57,182 nucleotides of DNA from Bauldia litoralis (GTDB lineage: Bacteria > Pseudomonadota > Alphaproteobacteria > Rhizobiales > Kaistiaceae): the NCBI GenBank assembly GCA_945882315.1, contig CAMCWB010000018.1, positions 1 through 57,182 of the forward strand, written 5' to 3'. The notes beneath the pieces were generated by a model. It worked only from the letters and a program-made list of their open reading frames with translations. It ran no database searches and was not told where the DNA came from. Position numbers and translations under genes: made by a program. This document shows, piece after piece, positions 1 through 9,526 of this stretch. Numbering within the stretch: position 1 is the stretch's first letter; the number at the start of each line of letters is the position of its first letter.

Positions 1-1
1 A

Positions 2-82
2 CAGATCGTCATGCGCAAAATCGACGGTTGGCAGACCCTCGCAACCAAGCCCGTCGATCAGCCGGTTGACCTGGCCGCCTGA
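2..82 (+). CDS. C-terminal end of an unidentified ORF (possibly a transposase)
   Basis: An open frame enters from the left edge and stops at 80-82, leaving 26 residues that end in PVDQPVDLAA. I do not recognise the family with confidence. A mobile-element origin is suggested only by its position directly beside a truncated psuG remnant. It could equally be the tail of an ordinary gene. Confidence 0.3.
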   Translation, partial: QIVMRKIDGWQTLATKPVDQPVDLAA

Positions 83-144
83 ACCGATACCTTCACCACG
101 CCGGAGCCACGTCACGCGAATTCCAACACGACCAGCGACGGCAC

Positions 145-345
145 CACGAGATGGCCGCGCATATCGAGCGAGCCCTCCGCGACGCCGATGCCGCCGGCAT
201 CACCGGCAAGCGCGTGACGCCCTTTCTCCTCGACGCGATCTTCAAATCGACCGGCGGCCGAAGCCTCTCGACCAACATCGCTTTGGTCAAGAACAACGCC
301 CGGCTGGCGGCCACCATCGCAGCCGAGCTGGCGATCGGACAATAG
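145..345 (+). pseudogene. psuG: Truncated remnant of pseudouridine-5'-phosphate glycosidase
   Basis: The last 65 or so residues match the conserved C-terminus of PsuG: a GKRVTPFLL segment, then TGGRSLSTNIALV and KNNARLAATIA. PsuG splits pseudouridine 5'-phosphate into uracil and ribose 5-phosphate and is normally about 300 residues. Upstream of about 145 the frame stays open, but the translation no longer resembles PsuG, so the catalytic body is missing. The unidentified ORF end at 2-82 lies immediately upstream, which suggests deletion or insertion removed the 5' part. An ATG at 151 could allow translation of a 64-residue fragment, but it would lack the active site. Confidence 0.65.
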
Positions 346-406
346 GCCTCCGCGCCGATTCAGGCAGGGCCTCGGGCTGGGAGTCATCCTCGGCAACCGG
401 TAACGG

Positions 407-2959
407 TTACCGCCCGAGCGTCTCCTTCACCGCGACGGCAAGCTGCTTCAGCGAGAAGGGCTTCGGCAGGAAGTGGAAGTCCTCGCCGTCCGGCAGGTTC
501 TTCTTGAAGGCGTCCTCGGCATAGCCGGAGATGAAGATGATCTTCAGGTCCGGCCGCGTCTTGCGAAGCTCGCGGAGCAGCGACGGCCCGTCGAGCTCCG
601 GCATGACGACGTCCGATACGACGAGATCGATCTTGCCGCCCGTCTCCTCCATGACCTCGAGCGCCTCGATGCCCGAGGCGGCCTCGTAGACCTTGTAGCC
701 GCGCGAGGCGAGCGCCCGCGCCGCGAAGGCCCGGACGGCTTCTTCGTCCTCGACGAGAAGCACGGTGGCGCTGCCGGTGAGATCGGCGATCTCCGGCCCG
801 GCTTCGCTGATCGCAGGCGCTGCCTTCTCGCCGGCGGTCGGCACGTGGCGCGGCACGAAGAGCCGAAACACGGTGCCGCGGCCGAGCTCGCTCGACACGA
901 AGATATGCGCGCCGGTCTGCTTGATGATCCCGTAGACGGTCGACAGGCCGAGGCCGGTGCCCTTGCCGACGTCCTTGGTGGTGAAGAACGGCTCGAAGAT
1001 TTTCGACTGCACCTCGGGCGTCATGCCGGTGCCGTTATCCTCGACCTCGACCAGGACATAGTCGGCTTCCGGCAGCGGCTTGTAGCCGAAGCCGCCGACC
1101 TCGCGCGCCGCGAGGTTGCGCGTGCGGATGGTCATCGAGCCGCCCTTCGGCATCGCGTCGCGCGCATTGACGGCAAGATTGATGACAACCGTCTCGAACT
1201 GGTTGAGGTCGGCCTTGATCGGCCACAGGTCGCGGCCGTGGACGAGTTGCAGCTTGACGTTCTCGCCGAGCAGGCGCGTCAGCAGGATCGACAGGTCGGA
1301 CAGCACCTCGCCGAGCCCCAGCACCTGCGGCCGCAGCGTCTGGCGGCGCGAGAAGGCCAGGAGCTGGCGGACGAGGCCGGCCGCCCGATTGGCGTTCTGC
1401 TTGATGTTCATGATGTCCTGGAAGGACGGATCGCTCGGCCGGTGGTTGGCGAGCAGCAGGTCGGAGAAGCCGATGATCGCGGTCAGCACGTTGTTGAAGT
1501 CGTGCGCCACGCCGCCGGCGAGCTGGCCGACCGTGTCCATCTTCTGGCTCTGCGCGAATTGCTGCTCGAGCGCCCGCTGGTCGGTGGTGTCGATGGCGTT
1601 GACGATGACCGTCTCTTCCTCGCCGACGCTGTTCTCGACCGGGTTGATGTAGAAACGGACGCTGCGGTCCCGGTTCGAGGCGAGCGTCGCGTCGATCGGC
1701 GGGATGACGCTGGCGCCGGCCGCGACCGCCGCCAACGCCGCCTCGATGCGGTCGCGCTCGCCGGCGCCGACGAGATCGACCAGCCGCCGCCGCGCCGCGC
1801 CGACCTCGCTCGGTCCGAACAGTTTCAGGAAGGGGCCGTTGGTCCGCCCGATCCGCCCCTGCGCATCGAGCGCCGCGATGGCGATCGGCGTGTTGTTGAA
1901 GAAGCGCGTGAAGCGCACCTCCGCCGAGCGCAGCGCCTCGGAGGATTCCTCGCCCGGGCTGCGGTTGAGGACCAGCGTCCGCGTCGCACCCGGCGCGCCG
2001 TCGGCCGCCCGCGGCACGCGGTGATGCAGCCGCACCGGCAGATTCTGGCCGTTGCGCTTGACGAGGTCGAGATCGATGATCTCGGTCCGGTTGCGCCCTT
2101 CGGCGGGCGGCAGCGAGGCCAGGAGTGCGATCTCGTCGCCGCGCACGATATCCGACAGGTTGAGGGCGCCGGCCTCGAAATTGGCGAGGTCGATGCCGAG
2201 CCACTCGGCAAGCGTCGCATTGATGTAGACGACGCGTCCGTCCGCTTCGGCCGAGAAGAACCCGGCCGGCGCATGATCGAGATAGTCGATGGCGTGCTGG
2301 AGTTCCTGGAAGACGGATTCCTGGCGGGCGCGCTCCTGGCTGATGTCGGCGATCGTCCAGGCCGACATGGTCCGGCGGCGCGACGGCAGGACCAGCGGCC
2401 GCGCCTGGATGCGATACCAGCGCGCGCCGGCGTCGACGCCGGGCCCGGCGAGCGAGCCGGACATGCGGATTTCCTCTTCGGCGATGCGCCCGTCGCGCAG
2501 CGCCTGCGCCAGCCGGTAGATCGCTTCGCTGGCCGCCGGATCGCCCGCAAAGACCCGCTCGACGGCGCGCACGTCGCGTTCGGTCTCGGCGCCGACCAGA
2601 TCGGCATAGGCACGGTTGGCGTAGACGATGCGTCCGTCGCGGTCGGCGACCAGCACCCCCTCGCCCGTCGTGTTCATGAAAAGCTGTGACAGGTCGTTGA
2701 GCTGCGTCCGGCTGCCGAAGCGCAGCAACCCGACCGCCGCGGAAAACAGCGTGAAGACGCCGATGACGGCGAGAATCCCGAGCAGGCCGAGCACGAAAGG
2801 CTGCGACCGGTTCGGCGAGATGAAAGCGAAAGCCAGCGCGGCGCCGACAAGCCCGCAGGTGAGAACCAGCAGCCGGCCGACGCCGGTAATCCGCTCCGAC
2901 CGGTCGATGACCGGTTCGGCAGGCGCCGCTTCGCCGAAACGATCGCTCATGTCCGCCAT
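407..2959 (-). CDS. cckA: Cell-cycle hybrid histidine kinase CckA
   Basis: About 850 residues from the chosen ATG at 2959 (MADMSDRF); a longer in-frame start exists at 3085. Two membrane helices lie near residues 30-90. PAS-like segments follow, then a HisKA/HATPase core with the phospho-acceptor His486 in GGVAHDFNN, an N-box [10 protein letters not shown] and G-box [11 protein letters not shown]-terminal receiver carries Asp783 in [13 protein letters not shown]. This order and the receiver sequence are typical of CckA. In alphaproteobacteria CckA passes phosphate through ChpT to CtrA and CpdR to control cell-cycle transcription. No chpT or ctrA lies in the window. The gene is monocistronic and divergent from the FliO-like gene. 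Confidence 0.93.
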   Translation of the reverse strand: MADMSDRFGEAAPAEPVIDRSERITGVGRLLVLTCGLVGAALAFAFISPNRSQPFVLGLLGILAVIGVFTLFSAAVGLLRFGSRTQLNDLSQLFMNTTGEGVLVADRDGRIVYANRAYADLVGAETERDVRAVERVFAGDPAASEAIYRLAQALRDGRIAEEEIRMSGSLAGPGVDAGARWYRIQARPLVLPSRRRTMSAWTIADISQERARQESVFQELQHAIDYLDHAPAGFFSAEADGRVVYINATLAEWLGIDLANFEAGALNLSDIVRGDEIALLASLPPAEGRNRTEIIDLDLVKRNGQNLPVRLHHRVPRAADGAPGATRTLVLNRSPGEESSEALRSAEVRFTRFFNNTPIAIAALDAQGRIGRTNGPFLKLFGPSEVGAARRRLVDLVGAGERDRIEAALAAVAAGASVIPPIDATLASNRDRSVRFYINPVENSVGEEETVIVNAIDTTDQRALEQQFAQSQKMDTVGQLAGGVAHDFNNVLTAIIGFSDLLLANHRPSDPSFQDIMNIKQNANRAAGLVRQLLAFSRRQTLRPQVLGLGEVLSDLSILLTRLLGENVKLQLVHGRDLWPIKADLNQFETVVINLAVNARDAMPKGGSMTIRTRNLAAREVGGFGYKPLPEADYVLVEVEDNGTGMTPEVQSKIFEPFFTTKDVGKGTGLGLSTVYGIIKQTGAHIFVSSELGRGTVFRLFVPRHVPTAGEKAAPAISEAGPEIADLTGSATVLLVEDEEAVRAFAARALASRGYKVYEAASGIEALEVMEETGGKIDLVVSDVVMPELDGPSLLRELRKTRPDLKIIFISGYAEDAFKKNLPDGEDFHFLPKPFSLKQLAVAVKETLGR

Positions 2960-3259
2960 GGACCCTGTTTGCCCCTCCAACGCCCGTCGGCGAGCCGGAA
3001 TCACGACCGCGACAGCAGCAGGAGAATGGTCGGTAGCGTCTCCGAAAACAATGTGTTCCGTTGGATTGGCACGCTTCGGCCCCAATTATCTGTGCCGCGG
3101 GCGATCCGCGGCCGGTATGGTTGACAGTCCATTAATTTTTTCCGGTCCTTAATATAACGATAACCAGTAACATGCTTGGATCGGCGCGGGTTATCGGGTG
3201 CGGGGCCGTCCTACCTCTGAAAGCCGAACAATCTCGAAGGCGCGGCCAGGAGACGCGGT

Positions 3260-4243
3260 ATGCGCGAAATGCTGGAACCGGTGTTCGGCGAGAGCGGCGC
3301 CGTCGTGGCGCAGTTCCTGATCACGCTGGTGGTGATCCTCCTTGTGCTCGGCCTCGTTTATTGGGTCGTCCGGCGCTTTGGCGGCGTTCGTTTCAACGGC
3401 GGCGCCCGCGGTCGGCTGCCGCGTCTGGCGGTGGTCGACGCGGTGCCTGTCGACAGCCGTCGCAAGCTGGTTCTGGTCCGCCGCGACAATGTCGAGCATC
3501 TCCTTCTGATCGGCGGCGCGTCGGATGTCCTGGTCGAACCGGGAATCCAGCGCGTGCCCGCCAATGGCGCGAGGCCCCGCCCCGCCGCCCAGGCGCCGCA
3601 ACAGCCGCCTCCGGTCCAGCAGGCGCAGCGCCCTGCGCCAGCCCCGCAAGCGCCGCAGCAGTCCGTCGCGCATGTGCCGCCGCCGGCGCCCGCGGCGCCG
3701 CACCGGCCTGAATCGAGCGGCATCTCCGAACCCATTCCGTTTCCGCAACCGCAGGCGGCGCCCGCCCGACCGGCCCGCCGCGCCGCCGCAAGCCCACTGC
3801 CCGCGCCGCCGCCGGAAACTGTTCCGCAGCGCCGCGCCGCCACCCGCCCGATGCCGGTCGCGACGGAGCCGCTTGCCGCGGTCGCAAGCCCGAGCCTTCG
3901 TCCGCTGCCCGCCTCGGCCCATTTCGAGGAGCCGACACGCCCGACCAGGGTCGAGTCGGTCATGCCGCCGCCGGCCGAGTCCTTCGACAGGATTCCCGAT
4001 CCGCCTGCCGCTCCACGCGGTGAAGAGCCCGAGACTGCCGTCGAATCGCCCGCTCCGGTAGCGGCCCGGGCACCGGAACCGGAACTGCGGTCCGAGCCGG
4101 CGCCGGCCATTGCCCTCGACGACTCCCCTGCCGATCCGTCCGAGACACCCGAGGACGAGCAGGAGCGCGCCTCGAAGGTCAGCGACCTCGAAAGGGAGAT
4201 GGCGCGGCTTCTCGGCGAGATCACCTCACGCCGCGAATCATAG
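3260..4243 (+). CDS. FliO-like single-pass membrane protein
   Basis: A 327-residue protein. A short periplasmic N-terminus is followed by one membrane helix near residues 15-39. A small conserved basic/hydrophobic region follows (RLAVVDAVPVDSRRKLVLVR, then VEHLLLIGG), the signature of the FliO/MopB family that helps assemble the flagellar export gate. The remaining two thirds is a low-complexity Pro/Ala/Arg-rich tail ending in a short charged helix, far longer than classical FliO. The start has an AGGAG-type ribosome site. No other flagellar gene lies here; the gene sits between cckA and dksA, so a flagellar role is inferred from the domain only. Confidence 0.7.
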   Translation: MREMLEPVFGESGAVVAQFLITLVVILLVLGLVYWVVRRFGGVRFNGGARGRLPRLAVVDAVPVDSRRKLVLVRRDNVEHLLLIGGASDVLVEPGIQRVPANGARPRPAAQAPQQPPPVQQAQRPAPAPQAPQQSVAHVPPPAPAAPHRPESSGISEPIPFPQPQAAPARPARRAAASPLPAPPPETVPQRRAATRPMPVATEPLAAVASPSLRPLPASAHFEEPTRPTRVESVMPPPAESFDRIPDPPAAPRGEEPETAVESPAPVAARAPEPELRSEPAPAIALDDSPADPSETPEDEQERASKVSDLEREMARLLGEITSRRES

Positions 4244-4428
4244 CCCCGCCGACCTCCGCAAGCCCCCGGCGCCGCCGCAATTGACCCGGCTTCCATCGGC
4301 TCCGAGGCCGATATTCTTTTATATTCAACGGGTTGTAGCGTAACGCAATAGTCAGACAGCAGTTGTTGTCCCGACACAACCGCATCGCTATATTTCCGCC
4401 GCGTCGCGACGGAGCTGAAGGGTAGATT

Positions 4429-4848
4429 ATGCCGGCAGTGAAGAAGATGGAGCGGTACCGTCCGACCGAGAGCGAGCCGTTCATGAATGAACGGCAGCGT
4501 GATTATTTCCGCCAGAAGCTGCTCTCCTGGAAGGAAGAGATCCTTCGCGAGGCCCGTGAAACGCTGCAGCATCTGCAGGATGAAAGTCAGAATCATCCCG
4601 ACATCGCCGACCGCGCCTCCTCCGAGACCGACCGCGCGATCGAGCTGCGGGCCCGCGACCGCCAGCGCAAGCTGATCTCCAAGATCGACGCGGCGCTCCA
4701 GCGGATCGACGAGGGCACCTACGGCTATTGCGAGGAAACCGGCGAACCGATCAGCCTCAAGCGCCTGGATGCCCGCCCGATCGCCACCCTCTCGATCGAG
4801 GCACAGGAGCGTCACGAGCGCCGCGAACGCGTGTACCGCGACGACTGA
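4429..4848 (+). CDS. dksA: DksA-type RNA polymerase regulator, cysteine-poor
   Basis: A 139-residue protein with the DksA plan: an N-terminal coiled coil with the tip motif D58-x-x-D61-x-A63, then a globular C-terminal region. DksA enters the RNA polymerase secondary channel and, with ppGpp, modulates promoters in the stringent response. Of the four zinc-binding cysteines of E. coli DksA only Cys101 remains; the others correspond to Thr104, Ser122 and Ala125. This is the zinc-independent type common in alphaproteobacteria. The ATG at 4429 gives the full-length form; a second Met at residue 19 is possible. Confidence 0.92.
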   Translation: MPAVKKMERYRPTESEPFMNERQRDYFRQKLLSWKEEILREARETLQHLQDESQNHPDIADRASSETDRAIELRARDRQRKLISKIDAALQRIDEGTYGYCEETGEPISLKRLDARPIATLSIEAQERHERRERVYRDD

Positions 4849-4859
4849 GCTCGCTAAGC

Positions 4860-4877
4860 CTGTGATTTCATTCACAG
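4860..4877. promoter_or_regulatory. CRP-like palindrome CTGTGA-N6-TCACAG
   Basis: A perfect inverted repeat of six bases with a six-base spacer lies 12 bases after the dksA stop and about 145 bases before the glycine-zipper gene. It matches the half-site layout TGTGA-N6-TCACA of CRP-type regulators. It is not followed by a T-run, so a terminator is less likely. A similar palindrome occurs at 10857-10874. Confidence 0.45.
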
Positions 4878-5021
4878 ACCATTCAGCTTCAAATCGCTAG
4901 ACCAGCATCTCCGGGCCAAATTCCGGAAGGATTTGCGGTCGATTTCTGCTAAGGAATCGCCACGGGTCCTCTGCTTGCCGGTGCGAATGACCGGCAGTGT
5001 CGCGAGACGATAGGAGCGAAA

Positions 5022-5516
5022 ATGAGAATTCTAGTTGCCGCCTGCGCCATGCTCGGCGCCCTGGCGATCGGCTGCGGAACCGCCTCGGCGGCAAGCTCGA
5101 GCTACTGCAAGAGCCAGGCAAAGGCGTACGCAAGCAAATATGCCAATCCGGTTGGCGGCGGTATTGCCGGCGGCGTCATCGGCGCCATCGGCGGCGGCAT
5201 CCTCGGTGAGGTCATCGGTCAGGGCAAGGGCGCGGTCGGTGCCGGCGCCCTCATCGGCGGCGGCGTCGGTGCCACGGTCGGTGCTTCCAAGCAGAAGAAG
5301 AAATACGACCAGCTTTACAGCGAAGCCTACTACGACTGCATGAACACGCCCTCGCAGCCGATCTACTACGAGATCCCGCCGGCGGGCTCGCCGCAGTGGA
5401 ACTACGCCTGCTCGCAGAAATACAAGTCTTTCCAGGCGGGCAGCGGTACCTACCAGCCGAATCGGCCCTACCCGTCCGCGCCGCTGCCGCCGCGCCGGAT
5501 CTGCGCTCTGCCGTAA
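5022..5516 (+). CDS. Secreted glycine-zipper protein
   Basis: A 164-residue protein with a signal peptide (about residues 1-24, cleavage after TASA). Residues about 43-85 are a glycine-zipper stretch with repeated GGxxGGxxG spacing, as in SlyB-like and related envelope proteins. The C-terminal half is polar, Tyr/Pro-rich and contains several cysteines that could form disulfides. The start is preceded by a clear AGGAG site. A strong terminator follows. Likely periplasmic or outer-membrane; precise function unknown. Confidence 0.75.
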   Translation: MRILVAACAMLGALAIGCGTASAASSSYCKSQAKAYASKYANPVGGGIAGGVIGAIGGGILGEVIGQGKGAVGAGALIGGGVGATVGASKQKKKYDQLYSEAYYDCMNTPSQPIYYEIPPAGSPQWNYACSQKYKSFQAGSGTYQPNRPYPSAPLPPRRICALP

Positions 5517-5537
5517 CCGGCACGATCCTTATGCCTT

Positions 5538-5573
5538 CGAACGCCCGCGCCAGCCGCGGGCGTTCGAGTTTTG
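5538..5573 (+). terminator. Rho-independent terminator after the glycine-zipper gene
   Basis: A perfect 12-bp stem (5538-5549 with 5555-5566) and a 5-base loop are followed by AGTTTT. It ends the glycine-zipper transcript 21 bases after its stop and lies just before sixA. Confidence 0.8.
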
Positions 5574-5599
5574 AGACTTTGGCCAGGACGAACCAGACG

Positions 5600-6136
5600 A
5601 TGCCTCGCCTCCTTCTTCTCCGCCATGCGAAATCCTCCTGGGCCGAGCAGGGCAAACCGGATCGCGAACGCCCGCTGGCGCCGCGCGGCCGGGAAGCCGC
5701 CGAGCGCATGGCGCAGGAAATGGATGCCCGCGGCCTGCTGCCCGATCGCATCCTCTGTTCGCCCGCCCGCCGCACCGGCGAGACGCTTGCCGCGCTCCTG
5801 CCGCATCTGCCGAAATCCGTCGAGCTGCAAATCGTCGACGACCTCTACGAGGCGCCCGACGACTATCGGACGACGATCGCGCTGCACGGCGAGGCGGCCT
5901 CCTGCCTGCTCGTCGTCGGCCACAATCCGGCGATCCACGCGACGGCCATCAATCTCGTCGGCTCGGCCGACCGGAAAGGCGCCGCCGACATCCTCTCGAA
6001 ATACCCGACCGGTGCTCTGGCGGTCATCGATTTCGTGGATCGCTGGGCCGATCTCCGCCCGGGCGGCGGGCGGCTCGCGGCCTTCATCCGGCCGCGCGAC
6101 CTTACCGACGATCCGGACGCCCAGGACGACGACTGA
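5600..6136 (+). CDS. sixA: SixA-type phosphohistidine phosphatase
   Basis: A 178-residue member of the histidine phosphatase superfamily. The catalytic motif is LLLLRHAKSSW, with Arg8-His9 as nucleophile pair; LCSPARRTGET and the second histidine motif VVGHNP follow. SixA removes phosphate from histidine, classically from Hpt domains of phosphorelays and from the nitrogen PTS. The ATG at 5600 was chosen over upstream in-frame codons because MPRLLLLRHA is the usual family start. An Hpt protein (12895-13272) and a hybrid kinase lie in the same window, but a link is speculation. Confidence 0.85.
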   Translation: MPRLLLLRHAKSSWAEQGKPDRERPLAPRGREAAERMAQEMDARGLLPDRILCSPARRTGETLAALLPHLPKSVELQIVDDLYEAPDDYRTTIALHGEAASCLLVVGHNPAIHATAINLVGSADRKGAADILSKYPTGALAVIDFVDRWADLRPGGGRLAAFIRPRDLTDDPDAQDDD

Positions 6137-6199
6137 CCGGCCGGGCTTCCGCTTGTCCGTCGGGACGCCTACATGGGAGGTTGATCGCCGGAGAAAACC

Positions 6200-7642
6200 T
6201 TGCAGCTATCGACGATTACCGACGAAACGCGTTTGGCCGTGAGCAATCTCACGGCCCGGGCCACGGGGCTCGTCACGCCATCGTTGCGCCTCGGCGTCAC
6301 GGGTCTGGCCCGCGCCGGCAAGACCGTCTTCATCACGGCACTTGTCCACAATCTCCTGCATGGCGGCCGCCTGCCGCTCTTCCGCGCCTATGCGAGCGGC
6401 CGCATCTCCGCCGCGATGCTGCAGCCGCAGCCCGACGACGACGTGCCGCGCTTCGACTATGAACGCCATGTCGCGGCGCTGGTCGGCGACCGCCTCTGGC
6501 CGGACTCGACCAGCCGCATCAGCGAGCTTCGCCTCACCATCGCGTTCGAGTCGGCGTCCTATTTCGCCCGCACGCTGCGCAGCGGAAAACTGCATCTCGA
6601 CATCGTCGACTATCCCGGCGAATGGCTTCTCGACCTCGCGCTGATGTCGCAGAGCTTCGTCGAGTGGTCGCGCGAGGCGCTGAAGCGGGCCCGCACCTCC
6701 TTGCGCAAGCCTGCTGCCTCCGCCTGGCTCGGCAGGCTCGCCAGCATCGATCCGAACGCCCCGGAGGACGAGGCGCTCGCCCGCGAGCTCGCCGCGCTGT
6801 TCACCGGCTACCTTCGCGCCTCGCGTGCCGATTCCGAGCAGATCTCGACGCAGCCGCCCGGCCGCTTCCTCATGCCCGGCGATCTCGAAGGCTCGCCGGC
6901 GCTGACCTTTGCACCGCTCGACGTCGACAATGAAGGCCCGCCGGGCTCGCTCGCCCGCATGATGGCGCGCCGCTACGACGCCTATAAGAACATCGTCGTC
7001 CGGCCCTTCTTCCGCGATCATTTCTCGCGGCTCGATCGTCAGATCGTACTGGTCGATGCGCTGCAGGCGATGAATGGCGGCGCCGAAGCCGTCGCCGATC
7101 TCGAGACGGCGCTGGCTTCCGTGCTCTCCGCCTATCGTCTCGGCTCGTCGAACTGGCTGAGCGGCCTGATCTTCCGCAAGATCGACCGCATCCTCTTCGC
7201 CGCGACCAAGGCCGATCATCTCCACCATGAGGATCACGACCGCCTCGAAGCGATTCTCGCCCGCCTCGTCGGCCGCGCCCTCGAGCGCGCTAAATTCGCC
7301 GGCGCCAAGGTCGACGTACTGGCGCTCGCCTCGGTGCGGGCGACGCGCGAAGGCACCGTCCTCCAGGATGGCGAGCGCCTTCCCTCGATCGTCGGCACGC
7401 CGCTTCCCGGCGAAACGCTCGACGGCCGCCTCTTCGACGGCAAGACCGAGATCGCCGTCTTCCCGGGCGACCTGCCCGCCGATCCCGAAGCTTTGTTCCT
7501 TGCCCATGACGAGGCGCCGCTCCGCTTCGTCCGCTTCCGCCCGCCCAAGCTGGAACGCACGGCCGAGGGCCTGACGCTGTCGCTGCCCCATATCCGTCTC
7601 GACCGGGCACTCGACTTCCTCATCGGAGACCGGCTGGCATGA
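6200..7642 (+). CDS. YcjX family P-loop protein
   Basis: A 480-residue predicted nucleotide-binding protein of the YcjX (DUF463) family. The Walker A motif GLARAGKT is at residues 35-42, followed by FITALVHNLL. The start is TTG, preceded by a GGAG site at close to ideal distance. It overlaps the following YcjF-like gene by four bases (ATGA), so the two are translationally coupled, as in many proteobacteria where ycjX and ycjF form a pair. The biochemical role is not established; stress response is often suggested. Confidence 0.88.
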   Translation: MQLSTITDETRLAVSNLTARATGLVTPSLRLGVTGLARAGKTVFITALVHNLLHGGRLPLFRAYASGRISAAMLQPQPDDDVPRFDYERHVAALVGDRLWPDSTSRISELRLTIAFESASYFARTLRSGKLHLDIVDYPGEWLLDLALMSQSFVEWSREALKRARTSLRKPAASAWLGRLASIDPNAPEDEALARELAALFTGYLRASRADSEQISTQPPGRFLMPGDLEGSPALTFAPLDVDNEGPPGSLARMMARRYDAYKNIVVRPFFRDHFSRLDRQIVLVDALQAMNGGAEAVADLETALASVLSAYRLGSSNWLSGLIFRKIDRILFAATKADHLHHEDHDRLEAILARLVGRALERAKFAGAKVDVLALASVRATREGTVLQDGERLPSIVGTPLPGETLDGRLFDGKTEIAVFPGDLPADPEALFLAHDEAPLRFVRFRPPKLERTAEGLTLSLPHIRLDRALDFLIGDRLA

Positions 7643-8679
7643 AGAAGCCCGACCTTCGCCGCCGCCCGACGGCCTTCTCCGTCGAAGACCTCAATCTGCT
7701 CTCGCCGGACGAGCGGCCGGCGGCGCGGGCGACACCGTCCCTCGTCGAGGAGGTCGATCCGTTCCCCTCGGTGCTGCCCGTCGTCGTGCCGCGCACGACG
7801 CCGCCGCGCCGCTGGCGCTGGGCGCGCCTCTTCTTTTGGGCCCTGGGGGGTCTTCTCACCCTCGCCCTCGGCCTTGCCATCGACAATCTCATCCGCGACC
7901 TCTTCAGCCGCACCGACTGGCTGGGCTGGCTTGCGGTGCTGCTGACGGCGCTCGCCGCCCTCGCCCTCGTCGCGCTGGCGATCCGCGAGATCGTCGGCCT
8001 CGCCAGGTTGCGGCTGATCGACGACATCCGCCAGCGTGCGGTCGCCGCGGCAACCGCCGACGACCGCGACAAGGCCCGCGCCGCGGCGCGCGAACTGATC
8101 GCCCTCTATACGACACGGCCCGAGACGGCACGCGGCCGCGCCGCGCTGTCGAGCCATGTCGCCGAGATCATCGACGGCCGCGACCTGATCGGTCTCGCCG
8201 AGACCGAGCTGCTTCTCGCCTTCGACGAAACCGCCCGCACGATGGTGCTCTCCTCGGCGAAGCGCGTCGCCCTGCTCACCGCGGTCTCGCCGCGGGCGCT
8301 CGTCGATCTTCTCTTCGTCGCCGCCGAGATCCTGCGCCTGATCCGCCGGCTCGCGGCGCTCTACGGCGGCCGCCCCGGCTTCCTCGGCTTCATCCGCCTG
8401 ACGCGCGCCGCCCTCACCCACCTCGCCGTCACCGGCGGCATGGCGGCGGGTGATTCGATCGTCCAGCAGTTCCTCGGCCACGGCATCGCGGCACGCCTTT
8501 CGGCGCGGCTCGGCGAAGGCATCATCAACGGCCTCCTCACCGCACGCATCGGCATCGCCGCGATCGAGGTCTGCCGGCCGCTGCCCTTCGTCAGCGGTCG
8601 CCCGCCGCGCCTTTCCGACGTCATGAGCGAACTCGCCCGCCTTTGCGGCGGCAAGGGCGACAAGCCGGCCACCGACTGA
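7639..8679 (+). CDS. YcjF-like inner membrane protein (UPF0283)
   Basis: A 346-residue protein with a polar N-terminus of about 60 residues. Two membrane helices follow near residues 65-88 and 95-120, then a mostly helical C-terminal domain with family motifs around IRLTRAALTHLAVTGGMAAG. It matches the YcjF/TIGR01620 family, whose genes typically follow ycjX. Its ATG overlaps the ycjX stop by four bases. Function unknown. Confidence 0.87.
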   Translation: MKKPDLRRRPTAFSVEDLNLLSPDERPAARATPSLVEEVDPFPSVLPVVVPRTTPPRRWRWARLFFWALGGLLTLALGLAIDNLIRDLFSRTDWLGWLAVLLTALAALALVALAIREIVGLARLRLIDDIRQRAVAAATADDRDKARAAARELIALYTTRPETARGRAALSSHVAEIIDGRDLIGLAETELLLAFDETARTMVLSSAKRVALLTAVSPRALVDLLFVAAEILRLIRRLAALYGGRPGFLGFIRLTRAALTHLAVTGGMAAGDSIVQQFLGHGIAARLSARLGEGIINGLLTARIGIAAIEVCRPLPFVSGRPPRLSDVMSELARLCGGKGDKPATD

Positions 8680-8828
8680 TTGTTATCTCCCTGGGGTATA
8701 TTGACGAGGCCCATTGCCTCCCCGATGCCAAGGACTAGACTGCCTCCGGACTCACTGCCGCCACAATGCTGGTAGCCTTGGCGGCGGGCTAAATTCCCCT
8801 TTCGGCCCTCTTTTGCAGGACCTTTCCG

Positions 8829-9395
8829 ATGACCACCCGACACAGTTTTCAACAGGCGCTCCGCGGCTGCCGCAACGTCGCGCTCGCCGCCGCTCTTGTT
8901 GTCGCCACCGGCGCGACCGGCGCGCTCGCCGCCGGGGACGAGCTCCTCTCCCGCCTCGAGGGCGAGTGGATTGGCCAGGGCACCGTCCGCATGGGCCCGG
9001 CCTCACCGCCGGAGCGCATCTATTGCAAGATCGCCAACAAGCTGGTCAGCGGCGGGGCGGCGATCGAGCAGAATGGACGCTGCGCGGTCGGCACCAATTC
9101 AGGTTCGCTGAAGGGCAAGATCTCGGCACGCGGCGACGGCAAATATGAGGGCTCGCTCGATTCGCCACAGACCGCCGGGCCGGCGTCGCTGGCCGGCGAG
9201 GCAACCGACAACCGGATCGTCCTCCAGGCCCAGTTCATCGACCGCTTCAGCCGCAAGCCGAGCTTGTCGATCATTCAGTTGATGGTCGGCGACGGCGGCG
9301 CCTACCGCCTCGTGTCGAACACGCTCAACCCGGAAAGCGGCAAGCATTTCGAGACGAGCGACATCCTCTTCAAGCCGAACAAGAAGAAGAAATAG
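8829..9395 (+). CDS. Hypothetical secreted protein
   Basis: A 188-residue protein with a signal peptide ending near residue 34 (ALAAGDE). The mature part begins LLSRLEGEWIGQGTVRMGP, reminiscent of lipocalin-like beta-barrels that start with a GxW-type strand, and has two cysteines. It ends in a lysine-rich tail (KPNKKKK). I do not recognise a named family. It stands alone, 149 bases after ycjF. Confidence 0.7.
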   Translation: MTTRHSFQQALRGCRNVALAAALVVATGATGALAAGDELLSRLEGEWIGQGTVRMGPASPPERIYCKIANKLVSGGAAIEQNGRCAVGTNSGSLKGKISARGDGKYEGSLDSPQTAGPASLAGEATDNRIVLQAQFIDRFSRKPSLSIIQLMVGDGGAYRLVSNTLNPESGKHFETSDILFKPNKKKK

Positions 9396-9425
9396 CGCCT
9401 CTCGCCGGCTGGCCAACGCCGTAGC

Positions 9426-9454
9426 GTGGGCAAAGGCCGACGGCCGTGCCCACG
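9426..9454. repeat. REP-like hairpin, copy 1
   Basis: GTGGGCA...TGCCCAC arms enclose an inner GGCC/GGCC stem. Nearly the same 29 bases recur at 18758-18786 after another gene end, differing at one position inside the loop. This is a short dispersed palindromic element. Confidence 0.6.
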
Positions 9455-9483
9455 CCGATACGACGTCGTTGCGCGACGCGAAA

Positions 9484-9506
9484 GTCCCGGGCCGTCTGCC
9501 CGGGAC
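9484..9506. terminator. Possible terminator hairpin between convergent genes
   Basis: A perfect 8-bp stem (GTCCCGGG with CCCGGGAC) and a 7-base loop lie 20 bases beyond the stop of the minus-strand binding-protein gene. On the minus strand it is followed by TTTCG only, so it is a weak candidate. Confidence 0.4.
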
Positions 9507-9526
9507 CAATTCTGCCGATCCCGGAA

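Noticed and set aside
473-2689. A 738-codon plus-strand open frame opposite cckA
   Set aside because: The translation has no recognisable domain, and cckA on the other strand is certain.
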